From the NCBI GenBank assembly GCA_018350325.1, contig JAEVLN010000002.1:4881456-4945455 (forward strand): 64,000 nt of DNA. Reading direction: 5' to 3'. Numbering within the stretch: the stretch's first letter is position 1; each line of letters starts with the position of its first letter. Shown piece by piece: positions 1 to 10,014 of this stretch. A program made the translations under genes and the position numbers. The DNA comes from Globodera rostochiensis. Its lineage: Eukaryota; Nematoda; Chromadorea; Rhabditida; Heteroderidae. The notes beneath the pieces were generated by a model. It was not told the DNA's origin. It ran no database searches and saw nothing but the letters and a program-made list of their open reading frames with translations.

Positions 1-405
1 TAATTATGTTTCTCTTTGGTTTTTATTTTTTACAAATTTATTTGTTATTCTTTATTTAAATCACTTGGTAGTTATGTATAATCATAATTTTTTGTATTTA
101 AAAAATGCGATTTGTGTTCGCCTGCCTTTAAAAGAGTCTTTTTATTATGAATTTAGTAAAATAATGGATGCCATTTAATTTTTTGCTTTTCTTCTGTTTT
201 TAATGATTATTTAAAGATTATTTTAATATTTAATACCCCTTTTTTCACGTTGATGAATCTCGTAACGATTACCAGAACGAAGGCTAACAATGCATGCACC
301 ACCGAGGCGGTGGACAAAATGCCATTCATTCTAATAAGGGGAGAGCGACATTTTAATATTGAAATTATTTATTTTGATTTTTTTTTTAACGGCAATCCAT
401 AGTTT

Positions 406-603
406 TTGAAATTAAATATTAAAATATTTAATTACTGCCTCACAAAATATTTTGACTTATTTAATGTGCATGATTTAGTTCTAACGAATAATAAATTAAA
501 TAATGTCAATGTCTTCTTAAACAGTATATCATTTTTAATAGATTTGTTGAAGAAAGACTTCTTCGCCTTCGATGGCATATTTCGTTGGTTGGTAAAATTT
601 TAG
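406..603 (+). other. 65-codon open frame kept in both copies
   Basis: An open frame beginning at TTG encodes 65 residues. The copy at 24,572-24,769 differs by a single residue (I to V). The peptide is rich in F, L, N and K with no recognisable domain. The flanking DNA is nearly as similar, so conservation alone does not show selection. It is probably a chance frame in a recently shared segment. Confidence 0.12.
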
Positions 604-812
604 ATTTTAAGCATTTACTTGTTTTAAAAAAATGAGAAATTTTGCTTATATATCCGAATGTTTTACACAAATATTTGTATAGTAGGTGTTTTGTGCTTAA
701 AGGTTCATGTCGCCCTTGTCGGTTTTTCCTTCATACTTTACGCGTTTGATTTTAGATTTTCTTTAAGTAAAATTATTGCTAAACAAAAGTTAACGTGACA
801 CAAAAGTATCTC

Positions 813-834
813 GGCGGCGCCTATCGGCACCGCT
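813..834. repeat. GC hairpin of dispersed repeat
   Basis: GC-rich inverted repeat with arms GGCGGCGCC and GGCACCGCT around TATC, inside AT-rich DNA. It is one of about ten copies in the window (1,070; 1,706; 2,157; 4,821; 20,431; 25,128; 51,386; 53,575; 53,719; 56,151). Confidence 0.8.
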
Positions 835-899
835 GACTAATGTAATCAGATGCTAAAAAAAGTCCGGGACCCGGCAACTTTCAATTATTAGAAATTTGA

Positions 900-1110
900 C
901 TTTTATAATGTTTCTGTCATTTTTCGCCATCCTAAAGGACGAAATTTTGATCTATTTCAAAATGCGAAATTTTGAAGCGAATTTAGCCCGCGCCAAACGA
1001 AAAATTGTGCAAGACCTGCGGTTTTGGACCAATTTTCTTAACAACTTCAATCAAAAATTTAAAATTCTCGGCGGGCCTATCGGCACCGCAGACCTCCCTC
1101 CCCCCCCCCC
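900..1110 (+). repeat. Body of GC-hairpin repeat family
   Basis: The segment runs through a GAAGCGAATTTAGC motif, then TTTTGGACCAATTTTC, then the hairpin at 1,070-1,089, and ends in a C run at about 1,099. The copy at 24,950-25,150 is collinear. Diverged reverse copies lie at 20,300-20,450 and 56,020-56,165. The same GGACCAATTTTC-to-hairpin order occurs in the bodies at 2,150-2,230 (reverse) and 53,535-53,600, where a tRNA-like head is present. This copy is therefore probably a 5'-truncated member. Confidence 0.65.
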
Positions 1111-1284
1111 GAAAATGAAGCAAAGTTCTCAAAAAATATTCCTGACCTATTTTTTTAAGAAAAATCTTAAAAATTCTAAAAAAAAACCCGACGACGTCTG
1201 CTGCGCCGTCAGACCATCCAATTGTATATCGCAAATTATCACAAAATTCGGATTTATAGTAAAAAAAAAATTAAAACTTAACAT

Positions 1285-1420
1285 AATTGACCGTGTCCGT
1301 TCCGTACCGTATTCCGTAAAATTCTGTATTTTTGGTCGTTCCGTGTTCCATATTCCGTGAGATCCCGTGTTTTATCCCGTAATTCCGTATTTCCGTGTTC
1401 CGTATTTTTGTAAAGAATAG
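1285..1420. repeat. TTCCGT-rich simple repeat
   Basis: Irregular reiteration of TTCCGT, with CGTGTTCCGTATT variants, over about 130 bp. It resembles the sub-terminal arrays of hAT-type elements elsewhere in the window (CGGAAATACGG at 20,140 and 55,855), but no terminal repeat is visible here. Confidence 0.5.
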
Positions 1421-1705
1421 GCAAAATTTTAGCCCCGGGTGGGACTCGAACCAACGTCCTCCACCCAATCCGTGGGCAGCAGGGCTGGGCAAAATCGGAA
1501 ACAAAATCCGAAACCCGAAGTCCGAAACCCCAAAAATCCGAAACGATTTTAAATCCGATTATCCGAAAATCCCAAAAATCCGAAACGATTTTAAATCCGA
1601 AACCCAAAAATCCCGAAATTTCCCGAAATTCCGAAACCCGAAATCCGAAATTTTTTCAAGTGAATTTTTTGCATATCGATGAAAATTGTCCCGGGGGTAA
1701 GGGCC

Positions 1706-1727
1706 GGCGGTGCCGACAGGCGCCGCC
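1706..1727. repeat. GC hairpin inside hAT-type element
   Basis: Arms GGCGGTGCC and GGCGCCGCC flank GACA. It is followed by AAAATTTTTGAGTTTTTTG and AAGAAAATTGGTC, the reverse-orientation body of the dispersed family. Confidence 0.8.
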
Positions 1728-2156
1728 GGGGAAAATTTTTGAGTTTTTTGATGGAATTTGTTAAGAAAATTGGTCAAAAAATTATTAATTTTGCAAAACA
1801 TAAAAATCAAATTCAACCAAGTTAGATAGTTAATTTCATTTGTCAATCAATAACTCTTCTTCATCTGAAACAGGCTACGGTCAAAGCGTGCCCAGGAAGG
1901 GGGGGGGGCTGATTCAATCAAAATTGATTTTAGGGGTGCATTTTTTGCTTTTTATTGCATTTTTGTTAAGCAATTTTTTGAGAAAAATGTTCGATTTTTA
2001 GTGGTGCATTTTTGTTTTTATTGCATTTTTCTTAAACCTTTTTTTTGAAAATTTAGATTTTTGGTAAAGTTAGTTTGTTAAAAAATTGTATAAAAATCAA
2101 TATTTGCCTATCGAATTTTTTTTGAGAATTCTGCTTTATTTGTGGGAGGAAGGGTC

Positions 2157-2177
2157 GGCGGTTCCGATTGGCGCCGG
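2157..2177. repeat. GC hairpin inside hAT-type element
   Basis: Arms GGCGGTTCC and GGCGCCGG surround GATT. It is followed by an AGAAAATTGGTCC body in reverse orientation, which leads up to the tRNA-like head at 2,315-2,390. Confidence 0.75.
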
Positions 2178-2314
2178 CGCGAAAATTTTTTTTTGAAGAT
2201 TTAACTTAGAAAATTGGTCCAAAAATTACGAATGTAGCAAAACCAAAGGGAAGAATATTTAGAATTGCATACACCACCATAAAAGTTAAGAGAATCAGAA
2301 AAATATAATGAACA

Positions 2315-2390
2315 CAGTCGTGGATCCGAACCCCACCCAACCCATCTTAAACTGCCTCCACCACTCACCACTACACCAAAACCAAACTGT
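2315..2390 (-). repeat. tRNA-like (Pol III) head of SINE-like module
   Basis: On the minus strand an A-box match TGGTGTAGTGG (complement of 2,368-2,378) lies 36 bp before a B-box match GGTTCGGATCC (complement of 2,322-2,332). Strand, spacing and order fit an internal Pol III promoter. It points inward from the right terminal repeat of the 1,480-2,528 element, toward the hairpins at 2,157 and 1,706. Similar A box at 53,288. Confidence 0.65.
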
Positions 2391-2595
2391 AGTGTTATTC
2401 AATAACACCATTCTTAGGGGGTGTAAAATCCGAAATACTCAAATTCCGAAAACCGAAACCCGAAATCCGAAACGGCCAAAAAAACCGAAATTTCCGAAAT
2501 TTCGGATCCGAAATTTTGCCCAGCCCTGGTGGGCAGCTCTTCCAAATGAGCTACCGGGGCGTCCAATTTGCCTTCTTCTTTATGGATGAATGTTA

Positions 2596-2667
2596 GCACC
2601 GGGTGGGACTCGAACCCACGTCCTCCACCCAATCCGTGGGCAGATCTTCCAACTGAGCTACCGGGGC
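2596..2667 (-). tRNA. tRNA-like gene with non-canonical anticodon arm
   Basis: 72 nt on the minus strand, sister of the split copy at 1,432/2,560. Box A TAGCTCAGTTGG and box B GGTTCGAGTCC are textbook. The T arm GTGGG/CCCAC is perfect. The acceptor GCCCCGG/CCGGTGC has one mismatch. The D stem GCTC faces GATC, so it is weakened. In standard numbering the anticodon loop would be CGGATTG (GAT at 34-36) with G instead of U at 33, and the stem barely pairs. A one-base slip gives four pairs around GGATTGG. It may be a pseudo-tRNA, a nev-tRNA-like oddity, or a SINE source. Confidence 0.5.
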
Positions 2668-2679
2668 GTCCCATTCACC

Positions 2680-3480
2680 TTCTTCTTTATTGATGATCTT
2701 CTGCCCCCGCCATAGGCGTTTTAACCGTCTCGTCCAAGCAGCTCTCTCTCATCCTTACAGTAGTTTGACCATGTACTTGTTAGGATTAAAAACAAAATAA
2801 ATGTTGATTTTTATCTATGCTTTATCGGTTTAAAAAAAATAATCGCAATATCATATATGACCCAAGCCATACTATATCGATTCTTCTATTTGGTGTCGTA
2901 ATGCTAATATATATAGAATTCTTTTTTCTTTAAAGCTTTATTATTAGGGCATTTTTAAAAACAAATGAGATCATTTTAATTATTTTTTTAGTTAGGAAAG
3001 TATATTTTAAAATTTTATAAATAAAATTCCTTTGTTAATATAAGATCATTAAGAATATTTAATCGTTGAGCTTTTTGCCATGAGAAAACAAAATTGTTTA
3101 TTAATAAAGTTAATTTGTAACTTATGACGACTTTTATTTAGTCGCTTGTAAATTCATTTTGTTAATTGCAATCCGGTTTCTGTATTTGTTTTTGAGGATG
3201 AATGACTCCGCGGCACTTTTAGCACTTACATTATATAAAAATTTGATTATTTAAAAAAAGGCAAATAATATCGAGGTTACTTCTGTTCCATAAACACTTG
3301 ATTTGATTTTGTCAATTGCAAATGTTTTGATTTTAGTCAAACTTATTTAAAAATCTTAACAGATAAAAAATGAAAGAAGCCACGTTCTACCATTATTGTT
3401 AAGTGACTATATTTTGCCAACAATTTTGTGCTTTTATAGAACATTTTCCGATTTTGCTTTATTCAAATAACATTTAAATA
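2680..3480. other. AT-rich non-coding stretch
   Basis: No supported gene. The part from 2,783 to about 3,090 (from ATTAAAAACAAAATAAATG) is shared with 25,818-26,020, where it is embedded inside the tandem array. This is evidence of local shuffling between the copies. Confidence 0.6.
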
Positions 3481-4396
3481 GGTGAAGTTATGTTATTTTA
3501 GCCAATCATTTGAAACTTTTTGTGAGATGGTTCAAGCAGTTGACCACTCTTAAATTTTGACAAAAAAATAAAAAGGTTTATACTAATAAGTTTTTTTGAA
3601 AAATCATGAGTTTTAAATTTATTCCTGAATAACTTTTTTAATTTTATATTTTGAATTAAAAACGTTTATATGTTTTTTATAATTTTTATTTTATTTTATA
3701 AAATTATGATGGGGTTTGCGCGGCTTTTACTTTCAACAGTGGCTTCCTCTTCTTTAAGGTAAGATGGTTCGGGCGAGTTGCACCACTCTTAAATTTTCAC
3801 AAATATAAAAATTTATACAAATAACTTTTTTTGAAAAATTCATTAATGAATAAGTTTTTTATTTTATATTTTTAATTAAAACGTTTTATTTTTAATAATT
3901 TTTTTTGAATTTTATTTAAATTATGATGCGTTTATTCTTAGTGTCCTGCCACTTTACAAGAAATTCTTTTTCGCTACCTATGATTATCTGCCCACAAATT
4001 TTTCTAGTTCATACTCCACTCTTAAATAAAAAATGTTTATACGAATAACTTTTTTATTTTATATTTTAAAATTAAAAACGCTTAGAATATTTTTTTTTCA
4101 TTTTATTTAAAATTATAATGGGGTTTATTTGCGTGGCATTTACTTTCAACATTGGCCCCCTCTTTCATCAAACCTTTTGGTAAGATGGTTCGGTCGAGTT
4201 GCACCAGTCTTAAATTCTGACAAAAATATAAAAATTTATACGAATAACATTTTTTGAAAATTCATAAATGAATTTAACTTATTTCTAAATCACTTTTTTA
4301 TTTTATATTTTTAATTAAAACATTTTATGTTTTTTATAATTTTTTTTTCATTTTATTTAAATTATAATGTGTTTTTATTCTTGGTGTCCTGCCCAC

Positions 4397-4931
4397 CAGG
4401 GCTGCACGAAAACAGGATTTTTCATTTTCGAAAACGAAACGAAAAAAATTTTTTAGGACAAACCGAAACACGAAACGAAAATTATTTTTTTTCATTTACG
4501 AAAACGAAACCGAAACGAAAAAAAATTCTAAGACGAAAACGAAACACGAAAACGAAAAAATATACGTTTTCGTACGAAACGAAAACGAAAAACACGAAAA
4601 TTTTTAAATCAAATTTAATCATAGGCAAAACCATTGATCAACCGAAAGGGAAAAGTAAAATTAATCGTTAACAAATTTTTGATGAGCAGGGGTGCCAATT
4701 TGCCCTATTTTTTATAGCAAATGCCACAATTTTGCCATATTTAGAATTTTGTGAAAATTTCTTATTTTTTGAAAATGAGAATTTCCCGAAAATAGTGCTA
4801 CTTGATCTTCAAAAATTTAGCGGCGCCTATCGGCAGTGCCGAACCACCCACCACCCTTCAAACAAAGCATTTTTTTGAAGATTCCTTAAGAAAAATAACC
4901 ATAAAATGCCATATTTTTAACCCGATGCTGA
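4397..4931. mobile_element. Truncated hAT-type element (CAGGGCTGCACGAAA family)
   Basis: The left end CAGGGCTGCACGAAA and the following array of CGAAAACGAAA-type words match the complement of the right end of the complete element at 53,011-54,149. The match continues through a TTTGCCATATTTAGAATTTTG segment and the GC hairpin at 4,821 to about 4,931, then stops at ACCCGATGC. The rest, with the tRNA-like head and the other terminus, is missing. It interrupts the tandem array. Confidence 0.8.
4821..4841. repeat. GC hairpin in truncated hAT-type element
   Basis: Arms GGCGCC...GGCAGTGCC around TATC. It is the same copy, in opposite orientation, as the hairpin at 53,719-53,740 in the complete element. 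Confidence 0.7.
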
Positions 4932-5109
4932 TTATCTGCCCACAAATTTTTCTAGTTCATACTCCACTCTTAAATAAAAAATGTTTATACGAATAACTTT
5001 TTTATTTTATATTTTAAAATTAAAAACGCTTAGAATGAACCTTTAAATAAAATTGTTAAAAACTACCAAAATTGGCTGAGTCCTGACGATCAGAAGGCGT
5101 CGTACGGGC

Positions 5110-5126
5110 TCACGTCGGGGTCACCA
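5110..5126 (-). other. tRNA-Trp primer-binding site of an LTR retroelement
   Basis: The minus strand reads TGGTGACCCCGACGTGA, complementary to the 3' end plus CCA of animal tRNA-Trp and identical to the classical tRNA-Trp primer-binding site known from alpharetroviruses. The LTR side therefore lies at higher coordinates (ending ...CCCCCACAGAAAG) and the leader at lower ones. Beyond the site, GATCAGAAGG still matches the tRNA-Trp anticodon arm. Copies occur at 27,451 and, degenerate, at 35,232 and 40,334. Confidence 0.7.
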
Positions 5127-5468
5127 CTTTCTGTGGGGGCGCGAGCGAATGCTCCTCACCTGTATTCTGGTGTGCTTTTTACTTTTACAAATATTATTTT
5201 GGTTGAAACTTTATCTTTTAGCTATATAAATAGTTCAATCTTTGCTTTTTATTTAATAATTATTTGCTTCAAATGAACCTTTGGGCAATTATTCCATCAG
5301 CGATCGTAACCAAAGGTTGCCAGAAAATTTAATTGTTGCATTCTTGATAGAGCAAGACAAACAGCGATTAGGAATCAATATTGATTTTTTTAAATTCGTT
5401 TTATAATGTCAGATTAAGAAAAGATAAATTTTATTAGGTTATTGAAAAATTTCATGAACATTTAAATT

Positions 5469-5615
5469 CTAAAAACTTTGTACGCCAGAAGTCCCGACCA
5501 CTCCGTCTGCATTGCATTCGTTGTCTGATCGCTCGTAGATGGAATGCCCATGGCATATTTGCTGGCGTGAAACAGTGAATTTCGTCTTTGTCCACATTTC
5601 TGCGATTATTTATTT
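5469..5615 (-). pseudogene. BEL/Pao-like RNase H fragment, frameshifted
   Basis: Minus-strand homologue of 32,152-32,317. It starts like the intact-frame copies (RRNVDKDE...HCF), then a deletion removes the TGTGAC codons and shifts the frame, destroying the catalytic DAS motif. Other indels follow. The distance to the primer-binding site (about 0.35 kb) is as in the 35-kb and 40-kb copies. Confidence 0.6.
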
Positions 5616-5619
5616 ATAT

Positions 5620-7410
5620 GAGGTGATTCAGTTGAAAATTGTCAACCGTTGCGATTTAAATTTTTAAAATTTTATTTAGCAACAAGCACAAAACTATTTT
5701 ATTAATTATTGTTTTAATTTGGGGAAACATTACAATTAAATTTTTTATATATTTTTTAATAAATGGGATTGTTTCATTATTTATTTTTAGCATCTTTTAA
5801 TCAACTTTAAATGTAACTAATTAAGAAAAAATCGATTTATTGAATATGGCAAAATAGTCACCAAAAAATATTTTTTATAATTTCATTTTTACATTTTATA
5901 ATAATTTAGGTTTTATACATTTATTTTATTTTTCGTCACTGCTACATCTTCATAGAATTTTTATAATAAAATTAATATTACATACCTCTTTACATTTAAT
6001 TTATTTTGTGTTAGTTTCTATTTTTAATTTGGTTAATTTATTATAATTGAGTATTTATTCATCGATAATTTGCTTTAATTTTTGGTTTTCAGATATTAGG
6101 TTTATTTTTATTTACAAAAATTATTCATTTTTATTGATAAATTATAGAAATTATAGTTTAGCTTTTCATTCTTAGCGATTTAACACCAAACTTAGTCGAT
6201 AGTAAAGAAATGATAGTTGCAACAAGCTCTCAAATTGTTGTCCGTAACACTCCGGGAAGGAGATTGAATAATTTTATTAAAGCACATAAATAAATATAAA
6301 CGCATTAAGAAATATAATATAGTGTAAATAATTCGGTCGATCATTATAAATTATATTCTGCGACTCGTTTTTCTTACGTATTTCATAATCGCGCTTTTTG
6401 AAATAAAGTTTTTATTTGCATGTATATTACTTTCATAATTTTGATTTTAAATTATATAATCAGCTCTGTAATTTTCATGTTTTTTGCGATTACCTTTTTA
6501 ATAAAATATATTTACTAAAATTATATATGTTTGTGTTTTTTTTAATTTTTGTTAAAGTTTTTATTTTTAGCGCGCTAGCAGTTAGTTATAAAGGGTTAAT
6601 AAGAAATATATCAATTAGATTTAACTCTAATTTAAATTTATGTTGCACTATTTGTAAAAGTTTTCTGTGTAAAAGAAGAGCTTTTCAATGTAAATTTTGT
6701 TTTTAAGAGCAAAAATTTAGTTTCCCCTATGTTTTAGACATGACATTCAAATAAATTCTCTCTTTCCCATTGATAATTCACATTTAATAGCAAGAAGTTT
6801 GAACCATAAACTTTCCAAAGACAAGTTAAACAAATTTTTAATATGGTTTCTGTTTAATTTTTAAACTATCTTATACTGTTGATTGAACTTGGAATTTTGT
6901 TGTAATCATGTTACAACTTTTACCTCACTCAGTCAATTATTTTATAATTTAGATTTTGCTAAGTGGCCCAGAAGGTGAACATTTGCTTATGAATTTTAGA
7001 TGTACATGTTTCAACAATTTTTTCTTACTCAGTTAATATATTCTTTAGCTTAATTTTTAAGTTATTTTATTTTATTTTATTTGTATTAATACTTTTCAGA
7101 CATTAAATTTCACTAGGGCTAAACTCTTTTTAGCAGCACAAAGTGTTAATTACAAGTTATACCCAGAATTACTAATATAAACGCTGCTCCGTGCTTGCAC
7201 ATTAATTTTCTTCTAAATTAGCTGTAAGCATCCTTAAGTAATAATATTTTTTATTCCATCATTATTTAATTACACTTAGTGGTAGGTGTCAGAGGAGTAT
7301 TTCAATTTTACCATATTCCTTCGTCATCAATTTTTGTTTATTTTTAAATAATAAAAATTTTTCTGTTTTTTTCTTACGATTGCTAATTGGGAACAATGCT
7401 TTGATTTTGG
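5620..7410. other. Non-coding, shared with block B up to about 6,610
   Basis: AT-rich DNA without a supported gene. 5,620-6,610 matches 32,340-33,300 and the second tandem copy. 6,610-7,410 is unique to block A. The short plus-strand open frame around 6,416-6,706 is F/L/C-rich and looks like compositional noise. Confidence 0.6.
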
Positions 7411-7417
7411 AATTTAG

Positions 7418-7518
7418 CAATTCATTATCCAAACCCCAGAATTATCGAGCGAGATGATTTAATTCGTCGACGGCTTCTGTGTGACGGCTTGCCCATGTTC
7501 ATTGGTTCAGATTGCTAA
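7418..7518 (+). CDS. Exon-like fragment with weak THOC7-like motif
   Basis: After a possible acceptor (GGAATTTAG) the frame reads 32 codons to a TAA. It includes ERDDLIRRRLLCDG and is clearly GC-richer than its surroundings. From memory, THO complex subunit 7 proteins begin with a DD-VIRKRLL-DG-like motif, so this may be a terminal exon remnant of such a gene. The remainder (LPMFIGSDC) does not continue the family. No partner exon was found nearby, and block B lacks this region. Confidence 0.22.
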
Positions 7519-8284
7519 ACCATGTTATTGTAAAAAAATTGAAAAATGTTTACTAAAGTATTTTCCTCTAATTATAAAAAATGAAAGTGTTTTCGCATAG
7601 CTTCAACTAGACAATGGAGCATTGATTTGACAGCTTTATTTAAATACGCAAAAAATTTTAACATAAATGCATATTTTGAACTTCGTTTATTCCTTCTTTG
7701 GCTTAAGTCGACGCCCAAACAAAGTGCATGGCTTTGGGATTGTTAATTGTAATTTTTTAGCAATAGTTCTAATCATGTTTCAGTCTTCTTTGTTTAAAAG
7801 AAAATTTACATATTACACGTGATTTAAATAAAAGTTAGCAATCTAAATACTTGATTTCTAAATTTTTTTCATACTTGTTCAAAAATTACCAATTGTTTTC
7901 CTAGATTAAATGCTGTTTGTAAATTTAGCATATTACTGATAGTCTTTGTAAGCAGATTAATCTTTTGCTTTTAATTATAGGATAAATACTTTGTATTCTC
8001 TTTACTTTTTGCCCAACAAGTTCAATAAAATTGCATAGTTTCATATTTATATCAAAAATTTAATATCAGCTTCAGTTTGTCAATTTATTGCGTAAGTTGT
8101 TTATTAGTTATTTAAGTTTTCTATCTCATTTTATTTTATGAAATTACAAAGACCCAATGGAGTTTCATTGGAGCCTCGCAATTGAAATATATTTTTAGTA
8201 AAATTTTTATAATTTTGATATAATTCATGGTAAAATTTTTTAAATATTTTAATATTAATGAATTGGCAATCATTATCATAAGAC

Positions 8285-8690
8285 AGCGTGTTAAAAAGTG
8301 TTTCGCCCGACCCAAATGTGAGCTAGTAGCGCGCAGCCCCAAGCTTCGCGCGACGCCGCAGGTGCGTCCCTGCTTGAAGAGTTGGCACTTGGGGTAAGAG
8401 CTGGGCTAAAGTAAAAGGAGTTATTTAAATATTATGTTAAAAATTTTTTAATTTGATTTCGCTATTTTTAGCATTAAGTTTTCGCGTGTGTTCCGCTGGC
8501 ACTCCCTTATGTAGATCTGAGCCAGTGCCATCTTTGTCGCAAGTTGATTTTTTGAATATTTATTTAAATTTTGGTTTTAAATTAAATTGTTCATAAGTTT
8601 TTTTCTCTAACCTTTGCAAAAATACACGATGCTTTTGCGCTGACACTTCGCGTTAGCAGAAGTATCATCCATCCTCAGCATTGTTTTTTA
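8285..8690 (-). other. Cluster of GC-richer exon-like islands
   Basis: Three islands stand out from AT-rich DNA. 8,290-8,400 is open on both strands; on minus it follows a TTTACTTTAG acceptor-like site and contains SYPKCQLFKQGRTC. At about 8,480-8,540 the minus strand starts MALAQIYIREC. At about 8,625-8,690 the minus strand reads MLRMDDTSANAKCQRKSI before a GTGTAT. The middle island recurs at 35,915-35,960 and 41,020-41,065 as MALVQLYTREC. Product unknown; these could be exons or relics. Confidence 0.25.
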
Positions 8691-9654
8691 TTTCAAACAT
8701 TATTTCCTTTTTTATTTGTTGTACAATGATTTTACTAAGTAGTATTAGAATTTACAACAAAATTATTTTAAAAATTATTGCATCTTAATTTTATTTTTGT
8801 TTGTTGCAAATTCTTCTTTATATTAATAAATTCGTTGATTAAAAACAAATATAAAATTTAAAGATTAAATTGTTTGTTTCATTGGATAATTGTGCTGAAT
8901 GATTAATCTGCACTCAACCTTGATAACATATTATTATTGAGTTCCTTTTTTTAATTAATTGTAAGCAATTTTTAATTTTAATTATTGTTTTTGTTTGATT
9001 TAAAGTTTCTCTTATTTTTTCTGCCCGTACTTCAATTCAGCTAAGTCAACGTAAAGCGCTACTATTTTTGAGGATGTTAAAGAGTTATTTACACACTGTA
9101 ATACTGATTGTCGCAATGGCGTTTTGAACTGTTCTCTTGAAGTTTGGGTTTGTATATCTTTTTTATTATGATCCTGTTTTCTTTCATAGTACCGTTTATT
9201 TTTATTATCAACAATTTAAATCTGGAAATCGCAGTTTCAATTTAACACTGGAAATCGGTATCTGATCGACATTGAAATGAACTATCACTTTGACAATTGA
9301 GACGGTAAAAATGATTTCAGATTTGATAGGCTCAAGCTGAGCAGAATCGGGCAATTTGCGAACAGTTTTTACAGATCAATTTAGACTTAGAAAATTCATT
9401 AAAAATTGTTTTTTTATCTACAAAGAGATTGAATTTCAAAAAATTCAAATTGGCACTGTTCAACTCTCGTAACTCTCTGCAAAAATTTATTAAGCGGTTT
9501 TTATTAAGTTATTAACAGAATTAAGAATTCTGCCACCAAAAAATGAAATTTTTAAAATTCGGCTTATTTTCAAAAATTTTTCTGAAATGTTAATTTGCAT
9601 TTAAACATTTTTATTTCTCCTTTTACTTTAATTAGAAAAATCTTGCCCATTTTT

Positions 9655-9785
9655 GCCATATTTAAAAAAAAATTTTCCATATTTCGTCCATATTTTGCAA
9701 TTTTTGTCCAATTTGGTCCATATTTTGCAATTTTTCATCCATATTTTATGGCCATATTTCGAGATTTTTTGTCCATATAATTTGT
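9655..9785 (+). repeat. Short tandem repeat CCATATTTTGCAATTTTT
   Basis: About six imperfect copies of an 18-25 bp unit built on CCATATTT(TGCAATTTTT). The word CCATATTT also occurs in the TTTGCCATATTTAGAATT segment of the hAT-type elements at 4,730 and 53,800, so the two may be related. Confidence 0.6.
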
Positions 9786-9825
9786 GGCCCTATTTATAAT
9801 CCAAGCCGAGTTTTTTATCAAAGAT

Positions 9826-10011
9826 TTAATGTTTGCTTAATATTAATTTACAATAATCAACCCGAGAACATCCGTGTTTATGCCCATAGGGCTTAAATTT
9901 TTTGGACTGTTCGGCTTTTGCCTGCGTCAATTGCTTTGAAATGGTTGCACTCCCGCATTTCTTATGTGCCGCAATAGCCTCTTCGCGTAAAGTGCCACTT
10001 TTGCTTCCCTT
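9826..10011 (-). CDS. Open coding-like fragment, unknown family
   Basis: The minus strand is open for 61 codons between two stops and is GC-richer than its neighbourhood. It is hydrophilic with mixed charge, for example REEAIAAHKKCGSATISKQL followed by KPYGHKHGC. No start codon in a good place was found, so it would be an internal or last exon. I do not recognise the family. Block B has lost this segment. Confidence 0.3.
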   Translation of the reverse strand, partial: KGSKSGTLREEAIAAHKKCGSATISKQLTQAKAEQSKKFKPYGHKHGCSRVDYCKLILSKH

Positions 10012-10014
10012 TTA

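Larger units (their letters stand above)
1480..2528. mobile_element. Non-autonomous hAT-type element, 1,049 bp
   Basis: Terminal inverted repeats are CAGGGCTGGGCAAAAT at the left and its complement at the right end. The element is flanked by identical 8-bp duplications GTGGGCAG (1,472-1,479 and 2,529-2,536). An 8-bp target duplication and CAGGG termini are hAT hallmarks. Sub-terminal DNA is a TCCGAAA/CCGAAAT array. The interior holds two GC hairpins (1,706 and 2,157), a G run at about 1,900 and a minus-strand tRNA-like head (2,315-2,390). No transposase is present. Confidence 0.88.
1432..2560 (-). pseudogene. tRNA-like gene split by a hAT-type insertion
   Basis: Positions 1,432-1,479 and 2,537-2,560, read on the minus strand without the insert, give 72 nt of tRNA shape. 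The acceptor stem is perfect (GCCCCGG with CCGGGGC), the D arm is GCTC/GAGC, and the A box (TAGCTCATTTGG) and B box (GGTTCGAGTCC) are good. The anticodon loop lacks U33 and its stem pairs poorly. The break carries an 8-bp duplication GTGGGCAG on both sides of a 1,049-bp element, so a transposon landed in this copy. Confidence 0.75.
3480..5036. repeat. Degenerate tandem array
   Basis: Diverged repeats share a core: a GATGGTTC...GTTGCACCACTCTTAAATTT start (3,527; 3,764; 4,185), then ATAAAAATTTATAC(A/G)AATAACTTTTTT, then ATTAAAAACG and TTTTTATAATTT. A related start TTCATACTCCACTCTTAAATA occurs at about 4,010 and 4,955, and 3,985-4,090 is repeated almost exactly at 4,929-5,036. Block B has the corresponding array at 25,200-26,430. 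No coding potential is seen. Confidence 0.7.

Noticed and set aside
896..1607. Long open frames on both strands through the element-rich 0.9-1.7 kb region
   Set aside because: They follow low-complexity TTCCGT and CCGAAA arrays and the dispersed repeat, overlap on both strands, and change frame between copies.
6416..6706. 96-codon plus-strand frame with several C residues
   Set aside because: Highly F/L/Y/I-rich in T-rich DNA; the block B counterpart (33,110-33,300) does not keep the frame.
7418..7518. Firm annotation as THOC7
   Set aside because: Only about a dozen residues resemble the motif as I remember it; the rest does not fit, so symbol withheld.
9655..9785. Attachment site or origin-like iterons
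   Set aside because: Imperfect AT-rich tandem words with no supporting element; simple repeat is sufficient.
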